Assembly: GCF_003330845.1 (NCBI RefSeq)
Contig: NZ_CP026121.1
Location: 3,515,501-3,579,500 of the forward strand
From: Streptomyces sp. Go-475
GTDB taxonomy: Bacteria > Actinomycetota > Actinomycetes > Streptomycetales > Streptomycetaceae
Direction of reading: 5' to 3'
DNA: 64,000 nt
The translations under genes and the position numbers were made by a program. Below are positions 55,507 through 64,000 of this stretch, in pieces. Under the pieces are notes generated by a model. The model searched no databases and had not been told where the DNA came from. It was given only the letters and a program-made list of their open reading frames with translations. Numbering within the stretch: the first letter of the stretch is position 1; the number at the start of each line of letters is the position of its first letter.

Positions 55507-57705
55507 TCAGGCGTGGACGAGCTTCCTGTCCTCGTCGTCGGCCGTGCGCAGGCCCTCGCCCTCCACGTCCACGTTGGGCAGGACGCGGTCGAGCCACCTG
55601 GGCAGCCACCAGGCCCTGCGGCCGAGGAGGGCCAGGACGGCCGGGACGATCGCCATGCGGACGACGAACGCGTCGAAGAAGACCGCGATGGCGAGGCCGA
55701 AGCCGATCATCTTGACCATCGACTCGGACGAGCCGATGAAGCCGGCGAAGACGGCCATCATGATGACCGCGGCGGCGGTCACGACCCGCGCGCCGTGCCG
55801 GAAGCCGGTGACCACGGCCTGGGCGGGCTTCTCGCCGTGGACGTAGGCCTCCCGCATCCGGGTCACGAGGAACACCTCGTAGTCCATGGCCAGACCGAAG
55901 ACCACGCCGACCATGAAGATCGGCATCATCGACATGACCGGGCCCGTCTGCTCGACGCCCATGAGGTCCGACAGCCAGCCCCACTGGAACACCGCGACGA
56001 CCGCGCCGAGCGCCGCCAGCACCGACAGCAGGAAGCCGAGGGCCGCCTTCAGCGGGACCAGGATCGAGCGGAAGACCACGATCAGCAGCAGGAAGGCCAG
56101 TCCGACCACGAGGACCAGATACGGCACCAGCGCGTCGTTGAGCTTCTCGCTGACGTCGATGTTCATCGCCGTGCTGCCGGTGACCAGGACGTTCGCGTCC
56201 GTGTCGGCCTTGATGCCGGCTCCGGTGTCCCGGATGCCGTGCACCAGGTTCTCCGTCGTGACGGAGGACGGCTTGGAGCCGGGGATGACGGTGATGGTGG
56301 CGGTGTCGCCGGCCTTGTTGGGCCGCGGCGGCGTCACCGTCACGACGTCCTTCAGACCCTTGATCTCGTCGCCGGTCGCGGTGAAGGCCGCCTTCGGGTC
56401 GTCGCTGCCCTTGGCGTCGACCACGACCATCAGCGGGCCGTTGAAGCCGGGGCCGAAGCCCTCGGACAGCAGGTCGTAGGCGCGGCGCTGCGTGGTGGAG
56501 GTGGGCTGGGAGCCGTCGTCGGGCAGGCCCAGTTCCAGGGACGCCGCCGGGACGGCCGCCGCGCCGAGGCCGACGACGCCGAGCAGCAGGACCGCGATCG
56601 GCCGGCGGACGACGAAGCTCGCCCAGCGGGTGCCGAGGTTGGGCTTGGCCGGCTTGGCCTGCGCCTTCGCCCGGCCGAGCAGCTTGCCCTTCTCCCCCGC
56701 CGGCTTCACCATGCGGCCCGCGTAGCCGAGCAGCGCCGGGATCATGGTCAGGGCGATCAGCACCGCGATGGCGACCGTGCCCGCCGCGGCGATGCCCATC
56801 TTCGTCAGCATCGGGATGTTGACGACGGCCAGGCCCACCAGGGCGATCACCACGGTCAGTCCGGCGAAGACGACCGCGGAGCCGGCCGTGCCGACGGCCC
56901 GGCCGACCGCCTCCTCGCGGTCGCGGCCCTCGGCCAGTTCGGCGCGGTAGCGGGAGACGATGAACAGGGCGTAGTCGATGCCGACCGCCAGGCCGATCAT
57001 CATCGCCAGCGTCGAGGTGGTCGAGCCGAGGTCGAGGGTGCCGGCCAGGGCCGTGATCGAGGAGACGCCGATGCCCACGCCGATCAGGGCCGTCAGCAGC
57101 GGCAGCCCGGCCGCGACCAGCGAGCCGAAGGTGATGACGAGCACGACCGCGGCGACGGCGATGCCGATGATCTCGCTGGAGCCGGTGTGCGGGACCGCCT
57201 GGAGCGCGTCACCGCCGATCTCGACGGTCAGCCCGGTCTTCCGCGCGTCCTGCGCGGTGTCCTGCAGGGCGTCCTTGGCGGCGTCGTCCAGCTCCATGCC
57301 GGAGACCTTGTACGACACCTGCGCGTAGGCGATCGTGCCGTCCTTGCTGACGGCCTTCGCCCGGTACGGGTCGGTGACGGAGGCCACCTCGGAGCCGTCG
57401 GCCAGCTCCTTCACGGTCTCCTGCACCGTCGCCTTGTTGCCGGGGTCGGTCATCTTCTCGCCGCTCGGCGCCTTGAAGACGACGCGGGCGGTGGCGCCGT
57501 CGGCGCTCATGCCCGGGAAGCGCTGTTCCAGCAGGTCGAAGGCCTTCTGGGCCTCGGTGCCGGGGATGGAGAACGAGCTGTTGCCGGCGGCGGGGGCGCT
57601 GGCCGCGCCGACACCGGCGAGGGTCAGCAGGGCCACCCATATCAGGGCGACCAGATGGCGTCGCCGGAAGGAGATCCGGCCGAGCGTGTAGAGGAATGTG
57701 GCCAC
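55507..57705 (-). CDS. MMPL-family RND transporter
   Basis: The 732-residue product has twelve predicted membrane segments in two halves. Each half has a large outside loop and a signature in the fourth segment region: GLAVGIDYALFIVSRYR and GLAMDYEVFLVTRMREAY, with the proton-relay Asp-Tyr pairs. MMPL proteins export lipids or drugs. GTG 57705 (MATFLYTLGRISFRRRH) is used. A TetR gene lies 97 bp upstream in the same direction, the usual regulator of such pumps. The C-terminus is short and charged. Confidence 0.93.
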   Translation of the reverse strand: MATFLYTLGRISFRRRHLVALIWVALLTLAGVGAASAPAAGNSSFSIPGTEAQKAFDLLEQRFPGMSADGATARVVFKAPSGEKMTDPGNKATVQETVKELADGSEVASVTDPYRAKAVSKDGTIAYAQVSYKVSGMELDDAAKDALQDTAQDARKTGLTVEIGGDALQAVPHTGSSEIIGIAVAAVVLVITFGSLVAAGLPLLTALIGVGIGVSSITALAGTLDLGSTTSTLAMMIGLAVGIDYALFIVSRYRAELAEGRDREEAVGRAVGTAGSAVVFAGLTVVIALVGLAVVNIPMLTKMGIAAAGTVAIAVLIALTMIPALLGYAGRMVKPAGEKGKLLGRAKAQAKPAKPNLGTRWASFVVRRPIAVLLLGVVGLGAAAVPAASLELGLPDDGSQPTSTTQRRAYDLLSEGFGPGFNGPLMVVVDAKGSDDPKAAFTATGDEIKGLKDVVTVTPPRPNKAGDTATITVIPGSKPSSVTTENLVHGIRDTGAGIKADTDANVLVTGSTAMNIDVSEKLNDALVPYLVLVVGLAFLLLIVVFRSILVPLKAALGFLLSVLAALGAVVAVFQWGWLSDLMGVEQTGPVMSMMPIFMVGVVFGLAMDYEVFLVTRMREAYVHGEKPAQAVVTGFRHGARVVTAAAVIMMAVFAGFIGSSESMVKMIGFGLAIAVFFDAFVVRMAIVPAVLALLGRRAWWLPRWLDRVLPNVDVEGEGLRTADDEDRKLVHA

Positions 57706-57802
57706 GAGGGCGTACTCCCGGTCAGGTCGTGAGGTCTTCAGGGCAGGGGTGATCAGCCCGACGACGTGAGCGGAGACGTCAGGTGGGGGCTAGCTCAGGG
57801 GA

Positions 57803-58405
57803 CTAGCGGGTGGGGACGCCGAGGGCGGGGAGGACCACGGCGTCGATGTACGAGGTCAGGAAGGCCCGCGTCGGGGGCTTGTCGTCCAGGACCGCGCAGG
57901 TGACGAACGCGCCGAACATCATGTGCACCACGAAGTCCAGCGCCGGGCAGTCCGGACGGACCTCGCCCCGGTCGACGGCACGCCGCAGCACCCGGCGGAA
58001 GTCGGCGACCTCCGGCTCGATGATCTGTCTGCGGAACTCGCTGTGCAGGTCCGGGTTGGCGTGCATCGCCATGGCCAGGCCGCGCATCAGCGCGCTGTCC
58101 TGCTCCATCCGGGCGTCGTCCGCGCGCCCCAGGAGGGCGTGGAAGTCGCCGCGGAGCGACCCGGTGTCGATCTCGCCGAGGTCCTTGCCCGGCTTGTTGT
58201 GCCGGATGGCCTGGACGACCAGCTGCGCCTTGCCGCCCCACTGGCGGTAGAGCGTGGCCTTGCTGGACCGGGTGCGGGCGGCCACGGCGTCCATGGTGAG
58301 GGCGTCGTAGCCGACTTCGCGGAGCAGGTCGAGCACGGCCTCGTACAGCTCGGCCTCACGCTCGGGGGTGATCCGACTGCGACGCGCGGTGGCGACCTCA
58401 GCCAT
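57803..58405 (-). CDS. TetR-family regulator of the MMPL transporter
   Basis: The 200-residue product has the TetR helix-turn-helix ALTMDAVAARTRSSKATLYRQWGGK (about residues 37-61) and a TetR_C-like helical domain. ATG 58405 (MAEVATARRSR) is preceded by GGAAGG at 8 nt; GTG 58414 overlaps that site. Strong repeats lie directly upstream, so autoregulation is likely. Cotranscription with the MMPL gene is probable. Confidence 0.9.
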   Translation of the reverse strand: MAEVATARRSRITPEREAELYEAVLDLLREVGYDALTMDAVAARTRSSKATLYRQWGGKAQLVVQAIRHNKPGKDLGEIDTGSLRGDFHALLGRADDARMEQDSALMRGLAMAMHANPDLHSEFRRQIIEPEVADFRRVLRRAVDRGEVRPDCPALDFVVHMMFGAFVTCAVLDDKPPTRAFLTSYIDAVVLPALGVPTR

Positions 58406-58433
58406 CTCTCTCACCTTCCTGCTCCGAACGACA

Positions 58434-58493
58434 CGGTTTCGTACGTGACGAATGTAGCGCAGCCCCTATGAGAACGAAACCGTTTCGTACGTG
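58434..58493. promoter_or_regulatory. Operator region of the TetR-MMPL operon
   Basis: CGGTTTCGTACGTG (58434-58447) and CCGTTTCGTACGTG (58480-58493) are direct 14-bp repeats with one mismatch. The second is part of a 15-bp perfect palindrome ACGAAAC-C-GTTTCGT (58474-58488). The region lies between the divergent TetR and tricorn-protease genes and may affect both. Confidence 0.7.
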
Positions 58494-58570
58494 TTCTGGG
58501 TCACGAGTCACCCCGGCAAACCGCTTTGTCTGAACTTGCCCCACTCCATCCCCCGGCAAAGCATGAAGAC

Positions 58571-61500
58571 GTGACCTATCTGCGTCTGCCGCACCTCCAT
58601 GACGACCTGCTGTGCTTCGTGGCCGAGGACGACCTCTGGCTCGCCCCGCTCGACGGCCCCGGCCGTGCCTGGCGGCTCACCGTCGACCGCACCAAGGCCG
58701 GCCACCCCCGTTTCTCGCCGGACGGCCGGCACCTCGCGTACACGAGCTGGCGCAGCCTGGTGCCCGAGGTCCACCTCGTTCCCGTGGACGGCGGCCCGGG
58801 CCGGCAGGTGAGCCACTGGGGCAGCGCCGACACCCGGGTCTGCGGCTGGACCCCGGACGGCGAGATCCTGGCCGTGGCCTCGCACGGCGAGCCCTTCTCC
58901 TACTTCACCTGGGCCTACAAGGTCTCCCCCGACGGCGACCCGGGCCGCAAACTGCCCTGGGGACCGGTCTCCGACATCCAGGTCGCCGACCTGGACGGCG
59001 AGCGCAGGACCCTCCTCCTCACGGGCACCCCGCCCCATGAACCGGCCGCCTGGAAGCGCTACCGGGGCGGCGCCACGGGCAGGCTGTGGCTGCACGGCGA
59101 GCGGCTGCTCGAAGGCCTGGGCGGCCATCTGCACTCCCCCCTGTTCGTCGGCGGCCGGATCGCGTTCCTCTCCGACCACGAGGGCGTCGGCAACCTCTAC
59201 TCGTGCGCCTACGACGGCTCCGACCTGCGCCGCCACACCGACCACGACGCCTTCTACGCCCGGCACGCCGCCAGCGACGGCACCCGGGTGGTGTACCAGT
59301 GCGCGGGCGACCTGTGGCTGGTGGACGACCTGTCCCCGGGCTCCGAGCCGCGCCGGCTGGACGTCCGGCTGAGCGGGCCGCGCGCCGGGCGGCGCCCGTA
59401 CCAGGTGGCGGCGTCCCAGCACGTCGACGGGGTGTCGGTCGACGAGACGGGGCGGGCCAGTGCCGTCGTCGTACGCGGCAGCCTGTACTGGCTCACCCAC
59501 CGGGACGGGCCGGCCCGCACCCTCACCGACACCCCGGGCGTCCGGGTGCGGTTGCCGGAGATGCTCGGCGGGAGCGGCCGGGTGGCGTACGTGACGGACG
59601 CGGAGGGCGAGGACGCGATCGAGATCGCCTCCCTGCCCCGGGCGAGCGGCGACCGGGCACCCCGCAGGCTGGCCCGGGGCGCGCTGGGCCGGGTGCGCGA
59701 GCTGGTCTCGGACCCGGAGGGCGAACTGCTGGCGGTCGCCTCGCACGACGGGCGACTGCTCCTCGTCGACGTCACGGAGGACTCGGCCGACGAGTCCGGC
59801 TCGGCCGGTGAGGTCACCGAGCTGATCCGGTCGATCAACGGGCCCGTGCGCGACCTCGCGTTCTCCCCGGACGGGGCGTGGCTGACCTGGTCGCACCCGG
59901 GCATCGGGCGGACGCTGCGGCAGATCAAACTGGCCCGGATCCAGGACCGTTTCGTCGTCGACGTCACCAACGGCCGCTTCGAGGACGAGAACCCGGTCTT
60001 CACCCGCGACGGCCGCTACCTCGCCTTCCTGTCCTGGCGCGGCTTCGACCCCGTCTACGACGTGCACACCGGCGACCTGTCCTTCCCGCTGGGCTGCCGC
60101 CCCTACCTCGTGCCGCTGTCCTCGGCGACGCCCTCCCCCTTCGCGGTGAACCCGGAGGGCCGCCCGGCCGCCGGGGGCCTGGACCCGGTGGAGGACGACG
60201 AGAACGGCGACAGCGGGGCCGTCACCGTCGAGGTCGAGGGCCTGGAGAGCCGGGTCACGCCCTTCCCGGTGGCCGCGTCCAAGTACTCGGCGCTGCACCC
60301 GGTGGCGGGCGGCGGCCTGGTCTGGCTGCGCTGGCCGATCTCGGGCGCGCTGGGCGAGACGTTCGCCAACCCGGACGACACCAGCGGCCGGCCGACCCTG
60401 GAGCACTTCGGCATCACCAAGGCCAAGAAGTCCGAACTCGCCCAGCACCTCGACTGGTTCGCGGTCAGCGGCGACGGCAGCCGGCTGGTGATCGTCGACG
60501 AGGGCGAGCTGCGCGCGGTGCCGTCCCACGAGCCGGGCGACGCCGACTCGACGGTGTGGATCGACGCGCGCCGCATCCTGCACACGGTCGACCCGGCGGC
60601 GGAGTGGCGGCAGGCGTACGAGGAGGCCGGGCGGCTGATCCGGGCCTACTTCTGGGATCCGGGCATGTGCGGCATCGACTGGGACGGGGTGCTGGACCAG
60701 TACCGTCCGCTGGTCGAACGGGTCGCGTCCCCGGACGAGTTCGCGGACCTGCTGCGCGAGGTGCTGGGCGAGCTGGGCACCTCCCACGCGTACGTCTCCC
60801 CCGCCCGGCGCAACGAGGGCCCGCCGCACTACCAGCGCCGGCAGGGCCTGCTGGGCGCCAACTTCGTACGCCGGGACGGCGGCTGGGTGGTCAGGCGGAT
60901 CCTGCCCGGCGACTCCTCCGACTCCAAGGCCCGCTCCCCGCTGGCCGGTACGGGCATCCGGGAGGGCGCGCTCCTCACCCATGTCGACGGCCGCCCGGTG
61001 GATCCGGACGCGGGTCCGTACCCGCTGCTGGCCGGTGCGGGCGGGACGACGGTGGAGCTGACCTTCTCCCCCGCGGAGGGTGCGGGTCCGCCCCGGCGGG
61101 TCGCGGTCGTGCCGCTGGTCGACGAGCGGCCGCTGCGCTACCAGGACTGGGTGGCGAAACGGCGTGCGGTGGTGCGGGAGTTGAGCGGGGGCCGCTGCGG
61201 CTATCTGCACATCCCGGACATGGGCGGGTCGGGCTGGGCGCAGTTCAACCGGGACCTGCGCATGGAGGTGTCCCGGCCCGCGCTGATCGTGGACGTGCGC
61301 GGCAACGCCGGCGGTCACATCAGCGAGCTGGTCATCGAGACGCTGAGCCGCACGATCCTGGGCTGGGACCTGACCCGGGACGCCCAGCCGGTGTCGTACA
61401 CCTCGAACGCGCCGCGCGGCCCGGTGGTGGCCCTGGCCGACGAGGCGACCTCCTCCGACGGCGACATGATCACCGCCGCGTTCAAGCTGCTGAAGCTCGG

Positions 61501-61819
61501 CCCGGTCGTCGGGCAGCGCACCTGGGGCGGCGTGGTCGGCATGACCGGCCGCCACGAGCTGGGCGACGGCACGGTGATCACGGTGCCGATGAACGCGGCC
61601 TGGTTCGACGCCTACGGCTGGTCGGTGGAGAACAAGGGCGTCGCCCCCGACATCGACGTCCTGCGCACCCCGCTGGACTGGGCCGAGGGGCGGCACGCCC
61701 AGCTGACCGACGCGGTCGAACTCGCCCTGGGGCTGCTGGAGACGAACCCGCCCGCGACGCCGCCCACCTACAGCGACGTACCGGACCGCTCCCGTCCGAA
61801 GCTGCCGCCCAGGGCGTGA
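58571..61819 (+). CDS. Tricorn protease homologue
   Basis: Tricorn trims oligopeptides released by the proteasome. The 1,082-residue product has an N-terminal six-bladed and then seven-bladed propeller (HPRFSPDGRHLAYTSW, NPVFTRDGRYLAFLSW). A C-terminal tricorn core and PDZ domain follow (GILREGALLTHVDG-like region). The catalytic set aligns with Thermoplasma tricorn: Ser738-His739 (GTSHAYV), Ser962-Asp963 (ATSSDGDM) and Glu1020 (SVENKGVAPD). GTG 58571 (VTYLRLPHLHDDLL) is chosen. The longer TTG-started frame at 58526 lacks family similarity. There is no signal peptide, so it is cytoplasmic. Streptomyces has a proteasome, so a role downstream of it is possible. Confidence 0.93.
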   Translation: MTYLRLPHLHDDLLCFVAEDDLWLAPLDGPGRAWRLTVDRTKAGHPRFSPDGRHLAYTSWRSLVPEVHLVPVDGGPGRQVSHWGSADTRVCGWTPDGEILAVASHGEPFSYFTWAYKVSPDGDPGRKLPWGPVSDIQVADLDGERRTLLLTGTPPHEPAAWKRYRGGATGRLWLHGERLLEGLGGHLHSPLFVGGRIAFLSDHEGVGNLYSCAYDGSDLRRHTDHDAFYARHAASDGTRVVYQCAGDLWLVDDLSPGSEPRRLDVRLSGPRAGRRPYQVAASQHVDGVSVDETGRASAVVVRGSLYWLTHRDGPARTLTDTPGVRVRLPEMLGGSGRVAYVTDAEGEDAIEIASLPRASGDRAPRRLARGALGRVRELVSDPEGELLAVASHDGRLLLVDVTEDSADESGSAGEVTELIRSINGPVRDLAFSPDGAWLTWSHPGIGRTLRQIKLARIQDRFVVDVTNGRFEDENPVFTRDGRYLAFLSWRGFDPVYDVHTGDLSFPLGCRPYLVPLSSATPSPFAVNPEGRPAAGGLDPVEDDENGDSGAVTVEVEGLESRVTPFPVAASKYSALHPVAGGGLVWLRWPISGALGETFANPDDTSGRPTLEHFGITKAKKSELAQHLDWFAVSGDGSRLVIVDEGELRAVPSHEPGDADSTVWIDARRILHTVDPAAEWRQAYEEAGRLIRAYFWDPGMCGIDWDGVLDQYRPLVERVASPDEFADLLREVLGELGTSHAYVSPARRNEGPPHYQRRQGLLGANFVRRDGGWVVRRILPGDSSDSKARSPLAGTGIREGALLTHVDGRPVDPDAGPYPLLAGAGGTTVELTFSPAEGAGPPRRVAVVPLVDERPLRYQDWVAKRRAVVRELSGGRCGYLHIPDMGGSGWAQFNRDLRMEVSRPALIVDVRGNAGGHISELVIETLSRTILGWDLTRDAQPVSYTSNAPRGPVVALADEATSSDGDMITAAFKLLKLGPVVGQRTWGGVVGMTGRHELGDGTVITVPMNAAWFDAYGWSVENKGVAPDIDVLRTPLDWAEGRHAQLTDAVELALGLLETNPPATPPTYSDVPDRSRPKLPPRA

Positions 61820-61850
61820 CGCACAGGGAAACGGGCGGCCACAGGGGAAA

Positions 61851-61875
61851 GGGGCGCCCCGCACGGGAGCGCCCC
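61851..61875. terminator. Terminator between tricorn gene and small charged protein
   Basis: GGGGCGC (61851-61857) pairs with GCGCCCC (61869-61875) and an inner CCC/GGG extends the stem. It lies between two converging stops (61819 plus, 61896 minus). Confidence 0.7.
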
Positions 61876-61895
61876 GGTCCGCTCAGCACGCGTCG

Positions 61896-62099
61896 TCAGG
61901 CGTCGTAGTCCTGGTCGAAGCGGTCCTCCTGCTCGCGCTCACGGTCACGCTCGCGGTCGCGCTGCGGCTGCGAGGGGTCCATGTCCTCGTCACGCCGGCG
62001 GCCACGGCCCTGCATCTGCTCGCGAGCCTGGTCCGCCTTCTGACGGGCCTGGTTCTGCCACTGCTCGGACTTCTCCTGGAACTGGTCCTTCATACCCAT
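61896..62099 (-). CDS. Small highly charged protein of unknown function
   Basis: The 67-residue product is almost wholly polar: MGMKDQFQEKSEQWQNQ, a KADQAREQMQ helix, then a run of Arg/Asp/Glu/Gln repeats (RDRERDREREQEDRF). It resembles small CsbD- or LEA-like stress proteins in composition, but no clear family motif is seen. GGGAG is 9 nt before ATG 62099, and codon use is typical, so it is likely real. Confidence 0.65.
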   Translation of the reverse strand: MGMKDQFQEKSEQWQNQARQKADQAREQMQGRGRRRDEDMDPSQPQRDRERDREREQEDRFDQDYDA

Positions 62100-62175
62100 G
62101 TGGGTTCACTCCCGTTGGGGGTGAGGGGATCTGGCTCGTTCAGATTCACACGGGTCGTGACCCTGCGCATGTCGA

Positions 62176-63060
62176 TCACTTACGGAGCGTAGTGCGCTGC
62201 TGTTCGTCGGCCGCTCCACCCGCTCCGACCAGGCCCGTGCGCATGCCCGTGAGCCGGTCCGCGAACCGCTGCATCTCCCGCTGCCCCACCGTCCCGATCA
62301 CCCCGGGCAGGTAGCCGCGCACGCCCTGCATCCCGCGCAGCCACCACTGCCCGTACACATGGCTGGACCGCCGCTCGATCCCGGCCACGAGCCGGTCCAC
62401 GGCCGGGCCCAGCGGGTAGGTCTTGTTCGACGGCCAGGGCAGCCGCTGCCGCAACTCCCGCATGACGTCGTCCTGGTCGGCCCCGCGCACCATGTCGGTG
62501 TCGGTCCACGACAGGTACCCGACGCCGACCTTCACGCCCCGGTACCCGACCTCGGCGCGCAGGCTGTGCGCGTACGCCTCCACGCCCGACTTGGACGCGC
62601 AGTACGCGGTCATCATCGGCGCCGGCGTGATCGCGGCGAGGGACGCGATCTGCAGCAGGTAACCCCGGCTCTCCAGCAGCATCGGCAGGAACGCGCGGGC
62701 GGTCACCGCCGAGCCGACCAGGTTGACCTCGATGACCCGCCGCCAGGACTCCGGGTCGGAGTCGGCGAACGGACCCCCGGTCGCCACACCGGCGTTGGCG
62801 ACGACGATGTCGACCCGGCCGAACCGCTCCTTGACCTCCTCGGCGACCCGGGCCATCGCCTCGTGGTCGGTGACGTCGGCGTGCCAGTGGTCGCTGTCGC
62901 TGTGCAGCCGCCCGGAGACCTGCTTGAGCGCGTCCGGCTCCAGGCCCACCAGGGCGATCCGCACGCCCCTTGCGGAGAGCTTGCGGGCCAGCAGCTCCCC
63001 GACGCCGCGCGCCGCCCCGGTCACCACGGCGACCCTGCCTTCGAGGCTCACCCTGCTCAT
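62176..63060 (-). CDS. Short-chain dehydrogenase/reductase
   Basis: The 294-residue classical SDR has the NAD(P) motif VVTGAARGVGELLA (residues 12-25), VANAGVATGG, a catalytic Ser (IASLAAITPAP) and YCASK with the Tyr-x3-Lys pair. The substrate is unknown. ATG 63060 overlaps the stop of the upstream hydrolase gene by 4 nt (ATGA), so the two are coupled. A longer in-frame reading to 63723 only shadows the hydrolase. Confidence 0.9.
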   Translation of the reverse strand: MSRVSLEGRVAVVTGAARGVGELLARKLSARGVRIALVGLEPDALKQVSGRLHSDSDHWHADVTDHEAMARVAEEVKERFGRVDIVVANAGVATGGPFADSDPESWRRVIEVNLVGSAVTARAFLPMLLESRGYLLQIASLAAITPAPMMTAYCASKSGVEAYAHSLRAEVGYRGVKVGVGYLSWTDTDMVRGADQDDVMRELRQRLPWPSNKTYPLGPAVDRLVAGIERRSSHVYGQWWLRGMQGVRGYLPGVIGTVGQREMQRFADRLTGMRTGLVGAGGAADEQQRTTLRK

Positions 63061-63980
63061 GCGCTCTCCTCGGATACGACCTGGATGTGTGTGGTGACGA
63101 GCTCGCGTATCTTCCCGGTGACCAGCTCGGGCGCCTCGATCGGGGTCATGTGGCCGATGCCGGGCAGCTCGGTGAACCCGGTGCACCGCGGCAGCGCCTC
63201 GCACAGGGCCCGGGCCTGCGCCGGCGGGGTCAGCCGGTCCGCCGTACCGACGACGACGGCCGTGGGCACCGTCAACTCCCGTACCCCGTGGTCGAGGTCG
63301 AGCAGGTCCAGCACCTGCGACCAGCTGTGCCGGACCTGGCGGGGGCAGGCGTGCACGATCCGGGCGCAGGCCTCGACCATGTGGGGGGCCGAACCGGGGC
63401 CCATGGTCCCGTACTTGAGGATCTGCCGGGCCAGGGGCGTGACCGGCCCGAGCGGGGCGCGCGAGCCGAGGATCCGCCGGGTCAGCCAGGTCCGCGCCCG
63501 CCCGGGGCGCAGCGGGACGACGGTGGCGGCCGCGACCAGTTGCGAACTGCCCGTGCTGCACAGCAGGACGGCGGCCGCGTGCGCCCGGAAGGCGGCTCTC
63601 CCGGAGGCCGCCATCACGGTCATGCCGCCCATGGAGTGCCCGGCGATCACGGCCTGTTCGCCCGGGGCGAGGGTGGCGTCGAGGACGGCTTCCAGGTCGT
63701 CGGCGAGCGCGTCGGTGCTGCACGCCGGGCTCGCGGGGCTGCGTCCGTGGCCGCGCTGGTCGTAGGCGATGACCCGGTGGTCGGCGGCCAGGTCGCGGAT
63801 CTGCGCGGCCCAGAAGGCGGTGGAGCAGGTCCAGCCGTGGGCGAGGACGACGGCGGGGGCGTCCTCGGGGCCGTGGATCTCGACGTGCAGCCGGGCGCCG
63901 TCGGCGGAGACGGCGGTCAGCTCGCGCACGGGGACGGGCGGCGCGTACGGCCCGGACTCGACGTGGAGGAGACGGCTCAC
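63057..63980 (-). CDS. Alpha/beta hydrolase
   Basis: The 307-residue product has the alpha/beta-hydrolase set: the oxyanion His-Gly (VLAHGWTCST), nucleophile elbow GHSMGGMT with catalytic Ser, Asp in VGTADRLTPP and His in GIGHMTPIE. The substrate is unknown; esterase or lipase-like. GTG 63980 overlaps the upstream stop by GTGA. It is the middle gene of a leftward operon with the SDR, possibly with a monooxygenase upstream as often seen in Streptomyces. Confidence 0.9.
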   Translation of the reverse strand: MSRLLHVESGPYAPPVPVRELTAVSADGARLHVEIHGPEDAPAVVLAHGWTCSTAFWAAQIRDLAADHRVIAYDQRGHGRSPASPACSTDALADDLEAVLDATLAPGEQAVIAGHSMGGMTVMAASGRAAFRAHAAAVLLCSTGSSQLVAAATVVPLRPGRARTWLTRRILGSRAPLGPVTPLARQILKYGTMGPGSAPHMVEACARIVHACPRQVRHSWSQVLDLLDLDHGVRELTVPTAVVVGTADRLTPPAQARALCEALPRCTGFTELPGIGHMTPIEAPELVTGKIRELVTTHIQVVSEESA

Positions 63981-64000
63981 GCGTCCACCCCGGCCTTCTC
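63977..64000 (-). CDS. 3' end of an upstream gene, partial
   Basis: Reading leftward from the window edge gives E-K-A-G-V-D-A and TGA, with the TGA overlapping the hydrolase GTG start as GTGA. The tight overlap is the pattern of coupled genes here, so these seven codons are probably the end of the preceding gene. Nothing can be said about its product from so little sequence. Confidence 0.4.
   Translation of the reverse strand, partial: EKAGVDA

Noticed and set aside
58508..61864. 1,118-codon open frame opposite the tricorn gene
   Set aside because: It is the antisense shadow of a well-recognised GC-rich gene; its translation is low-complexity Val/Arg/Gly/Pro with no family motif.
62176..63723. 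515-residue reading of the SDR gene
   Set aside because: The first 220 codons only shadow the hydrolase in another frame; ATG 63060 with the ATGA overlap gives a normal SDR.

Overview
The window is about 64 kb of very GC-rich actinobacterial chromosome, almost certainly Streptomyces. Codon third positions are overwhelmingly G or C. There is a sporulation-specific SsgA-like gene, a resuscitation-promoting factor, a LAETG-type sortase substrate, a tricorn homologue and many GTG starts. The order glmU-prs-rplY-pth, ppc, tam/tamR, galTEK, ispE-ksgA-rpfB, rsmI/pmt, paired PBPs, ssgE is, from memory, the order of the S. coelicolor core region around SCO3120-SCO3160. No prophage, IS element, CRISPR array or rRNA was seen.

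Layout. 1-1.1 kb: the start of a DivIVA-like coiled-coil protein (cut by the window edge) and an AhpD-like protein. 1.2-7.0 kb: a divergent locus made of toxin-type folds paired with SUKH immunity folds. Leftward are a WHH-nuclease/SMI1 fusion and a 1,014-residue protein ending in a deaminase-like and a SUKH-4-like domain. Rightward are a YwqJ-type deaminase and a SUKH-3 protein. None has a visible secretion signal, and this is the most unusual part of the window. 7.0-9.4 kb: an orphan histidine kinase, an HTH/LAGLIDADG-like protein and tRNA-Gln(UUG). 9.6-15.1 kb: housekeeping genes (glmU, prs, rplY, pth), a small membrane protein and a probable sortase substrate. 15.1-21.6 kb: PEP carboxylase, a desaturase with its own TetR regulator, and the tam/tamR pair with its 18-bp operator.

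21.6-33.5 kb: two orphan LuxR-type regulators (one lacking the phospho-acceptor Asp), a GNAT acetyltransferase, the galTEK operon facing a sodium:solute symporter, a 90-bp inverted-repeat element, and twin PQQ-propeller surface proteins of identical length. 33.7-42.8 kb: leftward housekeeping genes (ABC-F ATPase, ankyrin/HEAT protein, ispE, ksgA, rpfB, tatD, zinc-ribbon protein, rsmI). 42.9-48.6 kb: protein O-mannosyltransferase, two MecA_N-type penicillin-binding proteins and ssgE, a cell-envelope and sporulation neighbourhood. 48.7-52.4 kb: a nickel/cobalt ECF transporter (NikMN/CbiQ/CbiO) with a candidate Nur box, then ohrR-ohr for organic peroxide defence. 52.5-64 kb: a serine hydrolase, DUF1876 protein, DMT permease, YbaK deacylase, a TetR-MMPL exporter pair, a tricorn-like protease, a small charged protein, and a leftward SDR/alpha-beta-hydrolase operon running off the right edge.

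All family assignments come from reading motifs by eye; no database search was run. Start codons were chosen from Shine-Dalgarno spacing and family N-termini, and the uncertain ones are stated.
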